64,000 nt of DNA from Helicobacter pylori_CU (GTDB taxonomy: Bacteria > Campylobacterota > Campylobacteria > Campylobacterales > Helicobacteraceae): contig NC_017733.1 in the NCBI RefSeq assembly GCF_000259235.1, positions 1,426,001-1,490,000 on the forward strand, written 5' to 3'. Of this stretch, positions 35,507-44,378 are shown one piece after another. Position 1 is the stretch's first letter. Each line of letters begins with the position of its first letter. Made by a program: the position numbers and the translations under genes. The notes below the pieces were generated by a model. The model was given only the letters and a program-made list of their open reading frames with translations, was not told the DNA's origin and made no database searches.

Positions 35507-36754
35507 TTAAAGGTATTTTTCTAACGCCTTAGGAATATGAATGCTCCCATCCGCTTGCTGGTGGTTTTCCATTAAAGCGACCATCGTCCTGCCTACCGCT
35601 AAAGAAGAGCCGTTTAAGGTGTGCACTAACTGGTTTTTTTGATTTTCTTTGAAGCGGATTTTGGCTCGCCTAGCCTGAAAATCCCTCGTGTTAGACACGG
35701 AGCTGATTTCTCGGTAACAATTTTGCCCAGGCAGCCACACTTCAATATCTATCGTGTTGCTCGCGCTAAAGCCTAAATCCCCACTGCACAATTGCACGAA
35801 CCGGTGCGGTAATTCCAAAGCCCTTAAAATTCCGCTCGCGCTCTCTAGCATGCACTCTTGCATCGCATCGCTTTCTTTAGGGTGCGTGATAGCCACTAGT
35901 TCTACTTTATCAAATTGGTGCTGTCTTATCATCCCCCTTGTGTCCTTGCCCGCGCTCCCTGCTTCGCTCCTGAAACAAGGCGTGTGTGCGGTCATTTTAA
36001 TGGGGAGGTTTTCAACGCTAATAATGGTGTCGTTGTATAGATTGGTGAGCGTTACCTCAGCGGTAGGGATCAAATACAAATTTTCATTTTCTATTTTAAA
36101 AACATCTTCTTTGAATTTGGGTAATTGCCCGGTCCCAAAAAGCATTTTTTCATTCACTAACGCCGGCGTGTAGATGATTTCAAAGCCATTTTTTTCATTA
36201 AAATCCAACATTAAATAAATGAGTGCGCGATAAATTTTCGCCCCAAAACCCCTAATGACCGAAAAACGGCTTTTGGCGAGTTTCACGCCGCTTTCAAAAT
36301 CAATCCAGCCATTTTGTTGAGCGAGTTCAAAATGCTCTTTGGGTTTGAAAGTGAAAACCCTTGGGGTTAAGATTTTTTTAATTTCTATATTATCTTCTTC
36401 GCTTGCACCTAAAGGGGTCTTTTCATCCACTAGATTAGGGATTATGGAAAGCTTCAAATCAATTTGTTGCTCCAATTCGCCCACGCTTTTGGAAAGCTCA
36501 TTCAGTTTGATTTTATTGTTTTCTAGCTCTTTTTTGAGATCGCTTGTATCCACTTTTTGAGCCATTTTGATACCAAATTCTTTAGAAACCTTGTTTTGAA
36601 AGGCTTGCAAGCCCTCTAATTCAATGAGTTGCTTTTTATAATGCGTGATGACTTCGCGCAAACGCTCCAACTCATCACCCATCGCATTATTACGCTTTTT
36701 TAAAGAAAGAGCCACCTTGTCAAAATCTTGCAATAAAAGTTTTCTATCAATCAT
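35507..36754 (-). CDS. serS: Seryl-tRNA synthetase
   Basis: SerRS attaches serine to its tRNA. The 415-aa protein begins with the family's long coiled-coil arm (residues ~30-105) and has class II motif 2 (TPCFRSEAGSAGKDTRGMIRQHQF region) and motif 3 (NGSSLAVGRTMVALMEN). The conserved N-terminus MIDRKLLLQDFD confirms the start. It begins one base from the end of the nitrilase-like gene. Confidence 0.97.
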   Translation of the reverse strand: MIDRKLLLQDFDKVALSLKKRNNAMGDELERLREVITHYKKQLIELEGLQAFQNKVSKEFGIKMAQKVDTSDLKKELENNKIKLNELSKSVGELEQQIDLKLSIIPNLVDEKTPLGASEEDNIEIKKILTPRVFTFKPKEHFELAQQNGWIDFESGVKLAKSRFSVIRGFGAKIYRALIYLMLDFNEKNGFEIIYTPALVNEKMLFGTGQLPKFKEDVFKIENENLYLIPTAEVTLTNLYNDTIISVENLPIKMTAHTPCFRSEAGSAGKDTRGMIRQHQFDKVELVAITHPKESDAMQECMLESASGILRALELPHRFVQLCSGDLGFSASNTIDIEVWLPGQNCYREISSVSNTRDFQARRAKIRFKENQKNQLVHTLNGSSLAVGRTMVALMENHQQADGSIHIPKALEKYL

Positions 36755-37552
36755 TCAACCCTCTTTAATCGTTCTAAAATGCCACAATTTAGCCCATTCG
36801 TCTATATCGTTTTTATCTATTTGAGCGCTCAAAGCCCCCATTTTACCCTCTAAAGAATCTTCAATAGCGCCATTAGGCAAGGCCACAAAACTATCCCCAT
36901 AAAATTTCCACAAAAATTCGTTTTTTTGATCTTCTTCTACAATGATTTGGCGATACGCTCCGATCCTATTAGCCCTAACCACCACGCAAGAAGCACAAAA
37001 AGCGCGCATCTGGCACAAAAGCCGCCACCTTTCATTGGATTCAAAAGTGGCCGCACTGCTTAAAAGCACCACATCCACGCCCTGATTTTTAGCCTGAACC
37101 CATATTTCATCAAAATGCGCTTCAAAGCCAAACAAAGGAGCGATTTTTAAGCCGTCTCTTTCAAAGACTAATAATTCTTTAAAAGCGCTTTTTTCATTGT
37201 CAAAAAAGCTCTCTTCATCCCAGTGAGGATAGGGGATTAAGCGTTGTTGCGTGTAATGCTTCACGCTTTCTTTAGAAATGAGGGCGATTTTTTTATAGAT
37301 TTTAGAATTTTCTTCTAAAAGCACCGGGGCTGAGACAATTAAGTCTAACTCTTTGCATTTTTGCGATAAAAATCCAACCGCTCGCACAGACTGCGTGCTG
37401 ATTTCATTCAAATCCAATCCCATGTTATGGTGGAAAAAGGGGTTGATCACGTATTCAGGCAACACCACCACGCTTTTCTTGGGTATGGAGTTGAATAAGG
37501 ATTGCATGAGGTTTTCTTCAAAAGACTCTAATTGCAAAGCAAACACCCGCAT
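36755..37552 (-). CDS. Nitrilase-fold protein, probably catalytically inactive
   Basis: This is a carbon-nitrogen hydrolase family protein of 265 aa. The catalytic Glu is present in LPEYV (Glu33). At the position of the catalytic Lys in the usual YxKxHL motif the sequence reads YTQQRL (Gln102). At the nucleophile, where the family has ICYDxxFPE, it reads LFGFEAHFDE, with Gly142 for Cys. By this hand alignment the Cys and Lys of the triad are both lost, so hydrolysis is unlikely; a structural or regulatory role is possible. The tail is normal for the fold. It overlaps nothing and sits between serS and xseB. Confidence 0.8.
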   Translation of the reverse strand: MRVFALQLESFEENLMQSLFNSIPKKSVVVLPEYVINPFFHHNMGLDLNEISTQSVRAVGFLSQKCKELDLIVSAPVLLEENSKIYKKIALISKESVKHYTQQRLIPYPHWDEESFFDNEKSAFKELLVFERDGLKIAPLFGFEAHFDEIWVQAKNQGVDVVLLSSAATFESNERWRLLCQMRAFCASCVVVRANRIGAYRQIIVEEDQKNEFLWKFYGDSFVALPNGAIEDSLEGKMGALSAQIDKNDIDEWAKLWHFRTIKEG

Positions 37553-37555
37553 GCT

Positions 37556-37816
37556 TTAAGCCTTTTTGTCTGTCGTTTGGAGTTTTTCATGCTCTAAATA
37601 AGCGTTTTCTAAAAGCTTTTGAGCCAAAAACAACTCTTGCATGGCCGTTTTATACAAATCCATCCCGTCTTTTAAGGACAAGTTAGGATCATTCAAGCGA
37701 TCTATGGCTTGCTCTAGGGAATGAACATGCTCTTCAAAGCTTTTTTTAGGGGCGTTTTTAGCGTTTTTAGTGTTTTTTGGGGGGATTTTTTCGGTTTCAA
37801 ATAATTCATCTTGCAT
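37556..37816 (-). CDS. xseB: Exodeoxyribonuclease VII small subunit
   Basis: XseB binds the large subunit XseA to degrade single-stranded DNA. This 86-aa protein contains the family core (FEEHVHSLEQAIDRLNDPNLSLKDGMDLY, read in parts) of two helices. Its N-terminal 25 residues are a charged extension rich in Lys and Asn. The large subunit is not in this window. It lies between ubiE and the nitrilase-like gene, spaced by nine and three bases. Confidence 0.9.
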   Translation of the reverse strand: MQDELFETEKIPPKNTKNAKNAPKKSFEEHVHSLEQAIDRLNDPNLSLKDGMDLYKTAMQELFLAQKLLENAYLEHEKLQTTDKKA

Positions 37817-37825
37817 GACATTCCT

Positions 37826-38566
37826 TTAGCTTTTTTTAACAAGCATGGTCGTTGAAATTTGAGCAATAGAATCTTCAGTCCTTAAAATCTCAAACCCTGC
37901 GTTTTTTAATTCATGCTTCAAACCCTCCAAACTCAAAAACCCCTCAATGGATTGCGGTAAATAAGAATAAGCGCCATAATTCTTACTGATAGCCCCTCCC
38001 ACTAAAGGCAAAACCTTATTCGTGTAAAACCCTGAGATTTTATCCAACCATGTGGGGTTGTCTTTTTTTAAAAATTCTAAAATCACTAAAACGCCCCTAG
38101 GCTTTAACACCCTAAAAAACTCTTTTAAGGCCTCTTGTCTTTCCACGATATTACGCAATCCATACGCAATGGAAAGGATATCCACGCTGTTATTTTCAAC
38201 ACCTTTTAAATCTTTGGCTTGAGCTTGGATGAAAGAAGCTTTGTTTTCAAGCTCTTCACATTTTTTAATGGCCAATTCAAGCATGTTATTAGAAGGATCA
38301 ATCCCCAAACATTCCTTAAACTCTATGCCGCAATTGAGAGCGCTTTTTTGCCAAGCCACAAGCATATCCCCCGTCCCGCATGCCACATCCACAAGCCTTA
38401 ACGCTTTTTTATTCTCCAAAAACAAAAACGCATGCTCGCAAGCCCTTTGGCGCCATTTAACGTCTAAGCCAAAACTCATCAAGCGGTTGGCTTGATCGTA
38501 AGAGCTGGCTATATCATCAAACATGTTGATGATTTTTTCTTGCTTGAGGTGCTTTTCTTTTTTCAT
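37826..38566 (-). CDS. ubiE: Demethylmenaquinone methyltransferase UbiE/MenG
   Basis: This SAM-dependent methylase performs the last step of menaquinone synthesis. The 246-aa protein has motif I LVDVACGTGDMLVAW, the family signature SFGLDVKWRQRACEHA, and YGLRNIVERQEALKEFFRVLKPRG. H. pylori uses menaquinone, so MenG activity is expected. A charged N-terminus (MKKEKHLKQEK) precedes the conserved region; the start is therefore slightly uncertain. Confidence 0.94.
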   Translation of the reverse strand: MKKEKHLKQEKIINMFDDIASSYDQANRLMSFGLDVKWRQRACEHAFLFLENKKALRLVDVACGTGDMLVAWQKSALNCGIEFKECLGIDPSNNMLELAIKKCEELENKASFIQAQAKDLKGVENNSVDILSIAYGLRNIVERQEALKEFFRVLKPRGVLVILEFLKKDNPTWLDKISGFYTNKVLPLVGGAISKNYGAYSYLPQSIEGFLSLEGLKHELKNAGFEILRTEDSIAQISTTMLVKKS

Positions 38567-38592
38567 GACTTTTCTTTTTTCATGGCTTGTCT

Positions 38593-39039
38593 TTAAAAAG
38601 GCTTGACAACCACTAAGATCACAATGAGAATCATTAAAATCGTGGGTATTTCATTAAACACACGATAAAACCTTGCGTTTCTTCTTGTAGGGTCTTTTTC
38701 TAGCTCGCGCATGCATTTTTTGCAATAAAAATGATAGGCTAAAAGTAAGATTACTAAAGCCAATTTAGCATGCAACCAACCCCCACTTTTAAAGAGCGCA
38801 GGCTCTATCAACAACATTAAAATCCCTGTGATAAGCGTGAAACCCATAGCCGGTGAAGCGATAAAGGAATAAAGCTTTTTTTCTTGGATTTTAACCACTC
38901 CTACAAACTCTTTTTTATGTGCGTTTTCTGCATGATAGACAAAAAGGCGCGGCAAATAAAATAACGCCGCCATCCACGAAATGACCGCTATCACATGGAA
39001 AGCCTTAACCCATAAAAAATACCCACTCAAAAATCCCAT
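38593..39039 (-). CDS. hemJ: Protoporphyrinogen oxidase HemJ
   Basis: HemJ oxidises protoporphyrinogen IX in haem synthesis. The 148-aa protein has four predicted membrane helices; the first contains KAFHVIAVISWMAALFYLPRLF with the conserved His and Arg, and there is a C-terminal FYRVFNEIPTILMI helix. It is the former UPF0093 family. Other genes of haem synthesis are not adjacent. It ends 26 bases upstream of ubiE. Confidence 0.9.
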   Translation of the reverse strand: MGFLSGYFLWVKAFHVIAVISWMAALFYLPRLFVYHAENAHKKEFVGVVKIQEKKLYSFIASPAMGFTLITGILMLLIEPALFKSGGWLHAKLALVILLLAYHFYCKKCMRELEKDPTRRNARFYRVFNEIPTILMILIVILVVVKPF

Positions 39040-39049
39040 ACCACTCTCC

Positions 39050-39622
39050 CTAATTTATCTTATTTTGCTGTAAAAACGCTTGCAAATTTTCTCTTTCGCC
39101 GCTGATTTCCACTTCCACGCTTTGGTTTGAAAAATTCTTTTTGCTTAATTGTAAGCTAAATTTCTTAATTTCACGCTGAAGAGCGTCTAATTCTTTGTAA
39201 GAATAATGAGCGCTTAAAGTTTCCAACTCCACAAAATCCTTAAAAGCGTTTTCTCTTTTAGCGTTTTCTACGCACAATAACGCGCTAGTGGCATAAGCCT
39301 TCATCAAGCCCCCCACCCCTAAAAGCGTGCCTCCAAAATAACGCACGCTCACTAATCCTATATTGATTAAATCCTCTCGCCTTAAAACGCTAAGCATAGG
39401 CATGCCTGAACTCCCTTTAGGCTCGCCATCATCGCTAAAACCCTCCGTGATTTTGCCCTCTAAAGAATAGCGGAACGCCGTTACAAAATGCGCGGCTTTA
39501 AAATGCTCTTTTTTCAAAGCCGTGAGGGTTTTTTCAAAATCGCTAAAGGGCATGAGATAGCCTAAAAAGCGAGATGCTTTAGTCTGGTGCTTGGAGGTGA
39601 TGAGGTTTTTAAGCGTTTTCAC
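39050..39622 (-). CDS. yigZ: IMPACT/YigZ family protein
   Basis: This 190-aa protein belongs to the UPF0029/IMPACT family. The core is GFSDDGEPKGSSGMPML, then VSVRYFGGTLLGVGGLMKAY, both characteristic of YigZ. Its function in bacteria is unsettled; eukaryotic IMPACT regulates GCN2. The 5' end overlaps the ABC permease gene by 14 bases, making it downstream in the exporter operon. Confidence 0.88.
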   Translation of the reverse strand: MKTLKNLITSKHQTKASRFLGYLMPFSDFEKTLTALKKEHFKAAHFVTAFRYSLEGKITEGFSDDGEPKGSSGMPMLSVLRREDLINIGLVSVRYFGGTLLGVGGLMKAYATSALLCVENAKRENAFKDFVELETLSAHYSYKELDALQREIKKFSLQLSKKNFSNQSVEVEISGERENLQAFLQQNKIN

Positions 39623-40739
39623 AAGCTTTCTTTAAAGAGCTGAGTTTGAACACGCACCCTATAAAACTCACGATAAAAATCGCAATAAGCGCGTAAAAAT
39701 GGATAGACACATCTATAAATTCCGCATGCATTTGATTCAATCGCCCTAACAAACTGATCCCATGATAAGCAGGCACTATTTGAACAAAAACCTGTAAATA
39801 AGAGGGCAAGGATTCAAAAGGCCACACAAAACCCATCATAAAAATCAAGGGCAAAGAAGAAATCAAAACGATTTGAGTGGTGTGGGCTTCATTTTTGATC
39901 CATGCGCCTAAAAACGACCCCAAACTCAAGGTCGCAAGCATGAAAATCAAACTATTCAAAAACACCATTAAAGCGCTTCCATGCCGTTCGATCCCATAAA
40001 AAGAAAACAGCACCCCAAAATACCATAAAATAAAAACGCTAAACGCTGCCACAAACACCAAGAGTCTTGCGCACAGCCTTAAAGCAATTTCTTTCTTGTC
40101 TAAAAGGGCTAATTCCAAACGCCTGGAGCTAGTAAACATGCTGCTTGCAATGAGCATCACCTGGTGTAAGATGAAAATAAACACGCTAGAGAGCGCGTAA
40201 TTCAAATACCCCTCACTAGGGTTATACAAAGCGATAGGCCTGATTTTAATCCCGTCTGTCCCTAATTCAGCTTCTTCTATTTGGGCGTTGCGTTTGAATC
40301 TTATCTCATCATTTAAAGCGTTGATGCTCTCCACCACCGCATTCGCTAATGCGCCATAAATCAAAAAGTAATTGGAATTCGCATAAAAATCTATCATTAC
40401 AGGCACTTGTTTATGGATATTGGCTTCAAAATGCGAAGGGATATGCAAGATCCCATAAATTTTTTCTTCTTTTAAAAGCTTTTTGGCTTCCAGCATAGAG
40501 GGGCTAAAAAAAGCGATTTCTAACTCGTTGGAGCTTTGCGCCATGAAGGCTAATTGCCTGGAAAGGAAGGAATTGTCTTCATCTACAAGGGCGATTTTTT
40601 GCTGCGTTACGATGTCTTTCAAATAAGGCAAAGGGTATAATAAGCCATAGATTAAAGGAGCGCCTATAAGGATTAACAAAACGCCCTTATGAGAAACAAT
40701 GGCTCTTAATTCCATTAAAAGGATTTTAAAAAAATTCAT
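39609..40739 (-). CDS. ABC-2 type transporter permease (YbhS/YbhR-like)
   Basis: This 376-aa inner-membrane permease has one N-terminal helix, a large periplasmic domain (about residues 40-170) and five C-terminal helices, the ABC-2/YhhJ/YbhR architecture. It is similar in plan to its upstream neighbour, and overlaps it by four bases. Together with the HlyD-type protein and TolC-like protein upstream it should form a tripartite exporter. No ABC ATPase is encoded in the cluster, so an ATPase from elsewhere must drive it. Confidence 0.85.
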   Translation of the reverse strand: MNFFKILLMELRAIVSHKGVLLILIGAPLIYGLLYPLPYLKDIVTQQKIALVDEDNSFLSRQLAFMAQSSNELEIAFFSPSMLEAKKLLKEEKIYGILHIPSHFEANIHKQVPVMIDFYANSNYFLIYGALANAVVESINALNDEIRFKRNAQIEEAELGTDGIKIRPIALYNPSEGYLNYALSSVFIFILHQVMLIASSMFTSSRRLELALLDKKEIALRLCARLLVFVAAFSVFILWYFGVLFSFYGIERHGSALMVFLNSLIFMLATLSLGSFLGAWIKNEAHTTQIVLISSLPLIFMMGFVWPFESLPSYLQVFVQIVPAYHGISLLGRLNQMHAEFIDVSIHFYALIAIFIVSFIGCVFKLSSLKKACENA

Positions 40740-41833
40740 GCGCTAGCCCTATCTTTTTTAAAAGAAAAATAAAAAATCAAAAGCCCTAAAGCTAAAAAAA
40801 TTAAAAAGAACACAAGCGGCATTAAAGAATTTAAAGACTCGGTAAAATCCGTCTTATAATAGGCCTCTTGTAAAAAGAACTTCATAAAATGGCTAATAGG
40901 CAAGCAATGGCTCCAAAAATCCCCAAAAATTTCCATGTTGTTTTGCGGGTAAGTCACCCCAGCAAACGCAAAGCTTGGAGCGGTATAGACTCCAATCGCA
41001 CCCGCGGTTTCAATAACGCTTTTTGAAATGCCATAAACTAGCACCACAAACCCGCTCATGATAAGCGTCATTAAAACTACCGCCAAAAAGACCAACAACA
41101 AATGCGCATAATTCCCCTGCATGCCAATGAAATTAAAATAAAACGCCATGCCCATCCCCCAAAAGCTAAACACACACGCATTCGCTAAAATACTGATCAA
41201 AAGCTCGCGCATGTTAGAGGTTTTTTGAATGAAATTGAGCATGCCAATCGCAATGAAAATAAGCCACATGCAAGGCAGCATCACGCTTAAAAGGTATTGC
41301 GTGTAATTGTTTTCTTCATTGTATAGGGCATGCAATTGCAAAACAATAGGTATTGCTTGGGCTTTAGCAGAAATCAAATTGGAATCTCGCACTAAAGCTT
41401 TGGTGGCTAAGGTTTTAGCGTCTAAAGTCAAAGCGGTTTGTAAAAAAGCGTTTTTGAGCGTTTTCCCCACTAAAACATACTCAGCGTTATAATAAAAGGG
41501 CAAATCCACCTTTCGCCCCATTTTAATTTTTTTCTCTAAATCTCTAGGCAAAACTAACGCCCCATACGCTTCAGCGGAATTTAAAAAGCGTTTGGCTTCT
41601 AAAAGGCTAGCCACTTGGTGTTTGATTTGAAGCGCGCTCGTTGCACCCAATTCAAACGCTACCTGATGGCTTGTGGTGGTCTTATCCAAATCCACCACCA
41701 CGATAGGGAGCTGTCTTGGGATTTCTTGCTTAAAGATTTGCGTGCCTAAAACCCCTAAACAAAAAGGCAATATAAAACACACGACAAACAAGAACTTGTC
41801 TTGTAAAACCCATGCGCTTATCAATCTGAACAA
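40736..41833 (-). CDS. ABC-2 type transporter permease (YbhS/YbhR-like)
   Basis: This second ABC-2 permease has 365 aa: N-terminal helix (FLFVVCFILPFCLGVLG), a periplasmic domain and about five helices at the C-terminal end, ending in a basic tail. The SAFAGVTYPQNNMEIFGDFWSHCLPISHFMKF motif region is typical of the family. It heterodimerises, in inference, with the permease downstream. It follows the HlyD-like gene by 11 bases. Substrate unknown. Confidence 0.85.
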   Translation of the reverse strand: MFRLISAWVLQDKFLFVVCFILPFCLGVLGTQIFKQEIPRQLPIVVVDLDKTTTSHQVAFELGATSALQIKHQVASLLEAKRFLNSAEAYGALVLPRDLEKKIKMGRKVDLPFYYNAEYVLVGKTLKNAFLQTALTLDAKTLATKALVRDSNLISAKAQAIPIVLQLHALYNEENNYTQYLLSVMLPCMWLIFIAIGMLNFIQKTSNMRELLISILANACVFSFWGMGMAFYFNFIGMQGNYAHLLLVFLAVVLMTLIMSGFVVLVYGISKSVIETAGAIGVYTAPSFAFAGVTYPQNNMEIFGDFWSHCLPISHFMKFFLQEAYYKTDFTESLNSLMPLVFFLIFLALGLLIFYFSFKKDRASA

Positions 41834-41844
41834 AACAATCCTTT

Positions 41845-42834
41845 TTAAGGTTTAATGGTAACTAACACGCTCATCCCTACCCTAAAATTTTCCAACTCTT
41901 CTAAGGGTATGGCCTCCACTTCATAGCTTTTCATGTCGTAAGTGTTGGAATTATTTGTCGCTTTCCAAGTCGCAAAATCCCCCATCACGCTCAAATATTT
42001 GACCCTGAATTTCGCGCTTCTTTTCAACGCTGGGATATACCCTTCAAATTCCTTGCCCACCTTAAACTCGTTCAAATACTTTTCAGGCACGCTGATTTTT
42101 AACCAACTATCCTTTAAATCTATCATTAAAACCACAGGAAAGCCCTTAGGGCTAAGCTCGCCACCGCTTAAAAGCACATTACTCACTTCCCCATCAATAG
42201 GGGCTAGGGCTTTGACATCTTTTAAATAAGACTCCACTTCATTCACTTGCCCTAAAGCCGCGCTCTCTTTAGCCTTAGCGGCAATCTTACTTTCAGAGCT
42301 CGCCCCCCCTAAAGCCATTTTATACTTTTGGTAAGCCGCGCTCTCGTTGTATTTAGTGCTTTCATAAGCCGCATAGGCTTCATCGCGCTTTTGCAAGCTC
42401 GCCACGCCGTTATCATACAAATCTTGAACGCGCTTATAAGTCTCTTTGGCTAAAGTCGCTTGGGATTTTGCCGCTTGCCAAATATCTCTTGCAGAATTGA
42501 TCGTTTCGTCTCTTGAGCCTCTTTTGACTTCATCGCTAAGCGCTTTAGCGGCTTTATGCCCGGCTTCAGCTTGAGCGAGCTTGGCTTCTAATTCAGGGCT
42601 AGAAATGCTAAAAACCAAATCGCCCTTTTTAATGTGATCGCCTTTTTTAACAAACACCTTTTCAATGCGCCCAGGGACTTTGGAACTCACGCTGTATTCT
42701 CTGGCTTCCAAAAACCCTTGCAACACTTCAGCCTTAGGGCGATAAGCTAAATAAAAAAGCACGATTAGCCCTAACAATAAAGCCCCACCCCCTGTAAGAA
42801 TCGCTTTATTTTTATCCAACATGCTGTTTGACAT
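41845..42834 (-). CDS. HlyD/MFP-type membrane fusion protein
   Basis: This 329-aa periplasmic adaptor has a single N-terminal helix (AILTGGGALLLGLIVLFYLA), a biotinyl-lipoyl-like domain (SSKVPGRIEKVFVKKGDHIKKGD), a coiled-coil hairpin (residues ~95-200) and beta-barrel and membrane-proximal parts. It bridges the inner-membrane ABC-2 permeases and the outer-membrane TolC-like protein encoded next to it. It resembles YbhG. Confidence 0.9.
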   Translation of the reverse strand: MSNSMLDKNKAILTGGGALLLGLIVLFYLAYRPKAEVLQGFLEAREYSVSSKVPGRIEKVFVKKGDHIKKGDLVFSISSPELEAKLAQAEAGHKAAKALSDEVKRGSRDETINSARDIWQAAKSQATLAKETYKRVQDLYDNGVASLQKRDEAYAAYESTKYNESAAYQKYKMALGGASSESKIAAKAKESAALGQVNEVESYLKDVKALAPIDGEVSNVLLSGGELSPKGFPVVLMIDLKDSWLKISVPEKYLNEFKVGKEFEGYIPALKRSAKFRVKYLSVMGDFATWKATNNSNTYDMKSYEVEAIPLEELENFRVGMSVLVTIKP

Positions 42835-42845
42835 GATTTTTTCCT

Positions 42846-44378
42846 TTAATAAACAAATTCATAAAATAAATCAATATGATCGCTTAACGCCATTAAATTC
42901 GCTAATGAAACAATGTATTTATAAGCCACGCTTTTTTGCTCCACGATGATAGAAGAAAGCGTGTTCCTCGCATCAATGACTTGAGCGTTCGTGCTTAAGC
43001 CTTGCAAAAAAGCCTGCTCTTGGAGTTTTAAGTTTTCCTTGGCTAATTCCACGCTAGAAAGCAAGCTTTTGTATTCTTTCAAATAAGAAAGCGTCTCTTT
43101 ATAAGTCTTATTCACTAATAATTCCATGTTTTTTTTAGCTTGGATTTGTTCGCTACTTGCTTGCAGCTCCGCTAATTTGCTCGCTTGGTATTTTTGGATA
43201 CGCCCTGTAGGGGAGAGTATGGGCATGCGCCCCGCCACGCCCACAAACCAACTAGGGATCATGTCTTCAAACACCGAATTGTTTTGTTTCATGAGATAAG
43301 AGCCAAAAAAACTCACTTGGGGCAAGAATTTAGCGATCTGTAGTTTCGTGTTTTCTTTAGAGATTTGAATCTGATTTTCTAAAGTCTTTAAAACCGGGTA
43401 AGAATTGAGCGTGGAAGCAACAAAAAAGCTCAAATCGGGCAGATTTTTCTCGGTGTGGATCTCTAATTTGCTTGAAGGTGCTAGATCGTCCTTGCTAGAC
43501 AAAATAGAATTGAACGAGAGCTGCGAAACTTCTAACACGTCTTTAGCCTTAACGCTAGCGATATGGGCCTTATCATAAGCCACTTGAGCGCCTAAGGTTT
43601 CTACCCTAGCGATTTGCCCCACTTTTTGCATTTTCAAAGCGTTTTGGAAATGCTTATAATGGCCTTTTTCTACTTCTTCTAAAGTTTCAGCCACTTCTGC
43701 GTTTAACACCATGCCATAATACACGCTCACAAGCTCTTGAAAAGTGGAAAGCTTTTTCAAACGATACACTTCATTGGCGTCTTTTTGCATCAAATCCGCA
43801 ATGCGCACCATCGTGAATCTTGCCCCACCCATATAAAGGGGATAAATAATGCTCAAAGCCCCAATCACCACATTTTGCTTAGAAAACAATAAGGGGGCTT
43901 CTAAAGTGCTGCTCAAAGCCCCAAAACCTTGCATCACCCCTTGCATGCCCGCTTGGATTTGAGGGGTTAATACTTGAGGGGGGATATTTTGCTGGATGTT
44001 TTGCAAGCCTTGATGGATCTGGTTGGTGGCTTTTTGCACGCCCGGTTGTTTTTGGCTGGCAAAATCCATTTTAATGGGGTTAGAAAGATACACATAAAAA
44101 GCGCTCAAATCAATTTGAGGCAAAAAAGAAAGCTTAGCCGCTAATTTCATTTTACTCGCTCTTTTAATGGCGTATTCTTGCGCATGCAAGCCTTCATGGT
44201 TGGATAACACCCTATTCCATGCGTTTTTTAAAGAAAGTTTTTGAGCGTTAGGGTGGTTCAAAGGTAGGCTGTCTTCAGCCAAATTCAAAGAAGAAGGCTC
44301 GGTTTTAGGAACTCCATCAACAGCGCTTAAAGAGCTATTGAATAATAAGCCCAATACAAAGAGGGTTGTTTTTTTCAT
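42846..44378 (-). CDS. TolC-like outer-membrane efflux protein
   Basis: This 510-aa protein has a signal peptide (ending SLSA) and two OEP repeats with the family's long alpha helices; SLKNAWNRVLSNHEGLHAQEY and LQEQAFLQGLSTNAQVIDARNTL are typical. A Pro/Gln-rich insertion (residues ~120-150: IQQNIPPQVLTPQIQAGMQG, in a long loop) is unusual for TolC. It should be the outer-membrane channel for the ABC-2 system; H. pylori has other TolC homologues elsewhere. The start is four bases inside the CorC-like gene. Confidence 0.9.
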   Translation of the reverse strand: MKKTTLFVLGLLFNSSLSAVDGVPKTEPSSLNLAEDSLPLNHPNAQKLSLKNAWNRVLSNHEGLHAQEYAIKRASKMKLAAKLSFLPQIDLSAFYVYLSNPIKMDFASQKQPGVQKATNQIHQGLQNIQQNIPPQVLTPQIQAGMQGVMQGFGALSSTLEAPLLFSKQNVVIGALSIIYPLYMGGARFTMVRIADLMQKDANEVYRLKKLSTFQELVSVYYGMVLNAEVAETLEEVEKGHYKHFQNALKMQKVGQIARVETLGAQVAYDKAHIASVKAKDVLEVSQLSFNSILSSKDDLAPSSKLEIHTEKNLPDLSFFVASTLNSYPVLKTLENQIQISKENTKLQIAKFLPQVSFFGSYLMKQNNSVFEDMIPSWFVGVAGRMPILSPTGRIQKYQASKLAELQASSEQIQAKKNMELLVNKTYKETLSYLKEYKSLLSSVELAKENLKLQEQAFLQGLSTNAQVIDARNTLSSIIVEQKSVAYKYIVSLANLMALSDHIDLFYEFVY

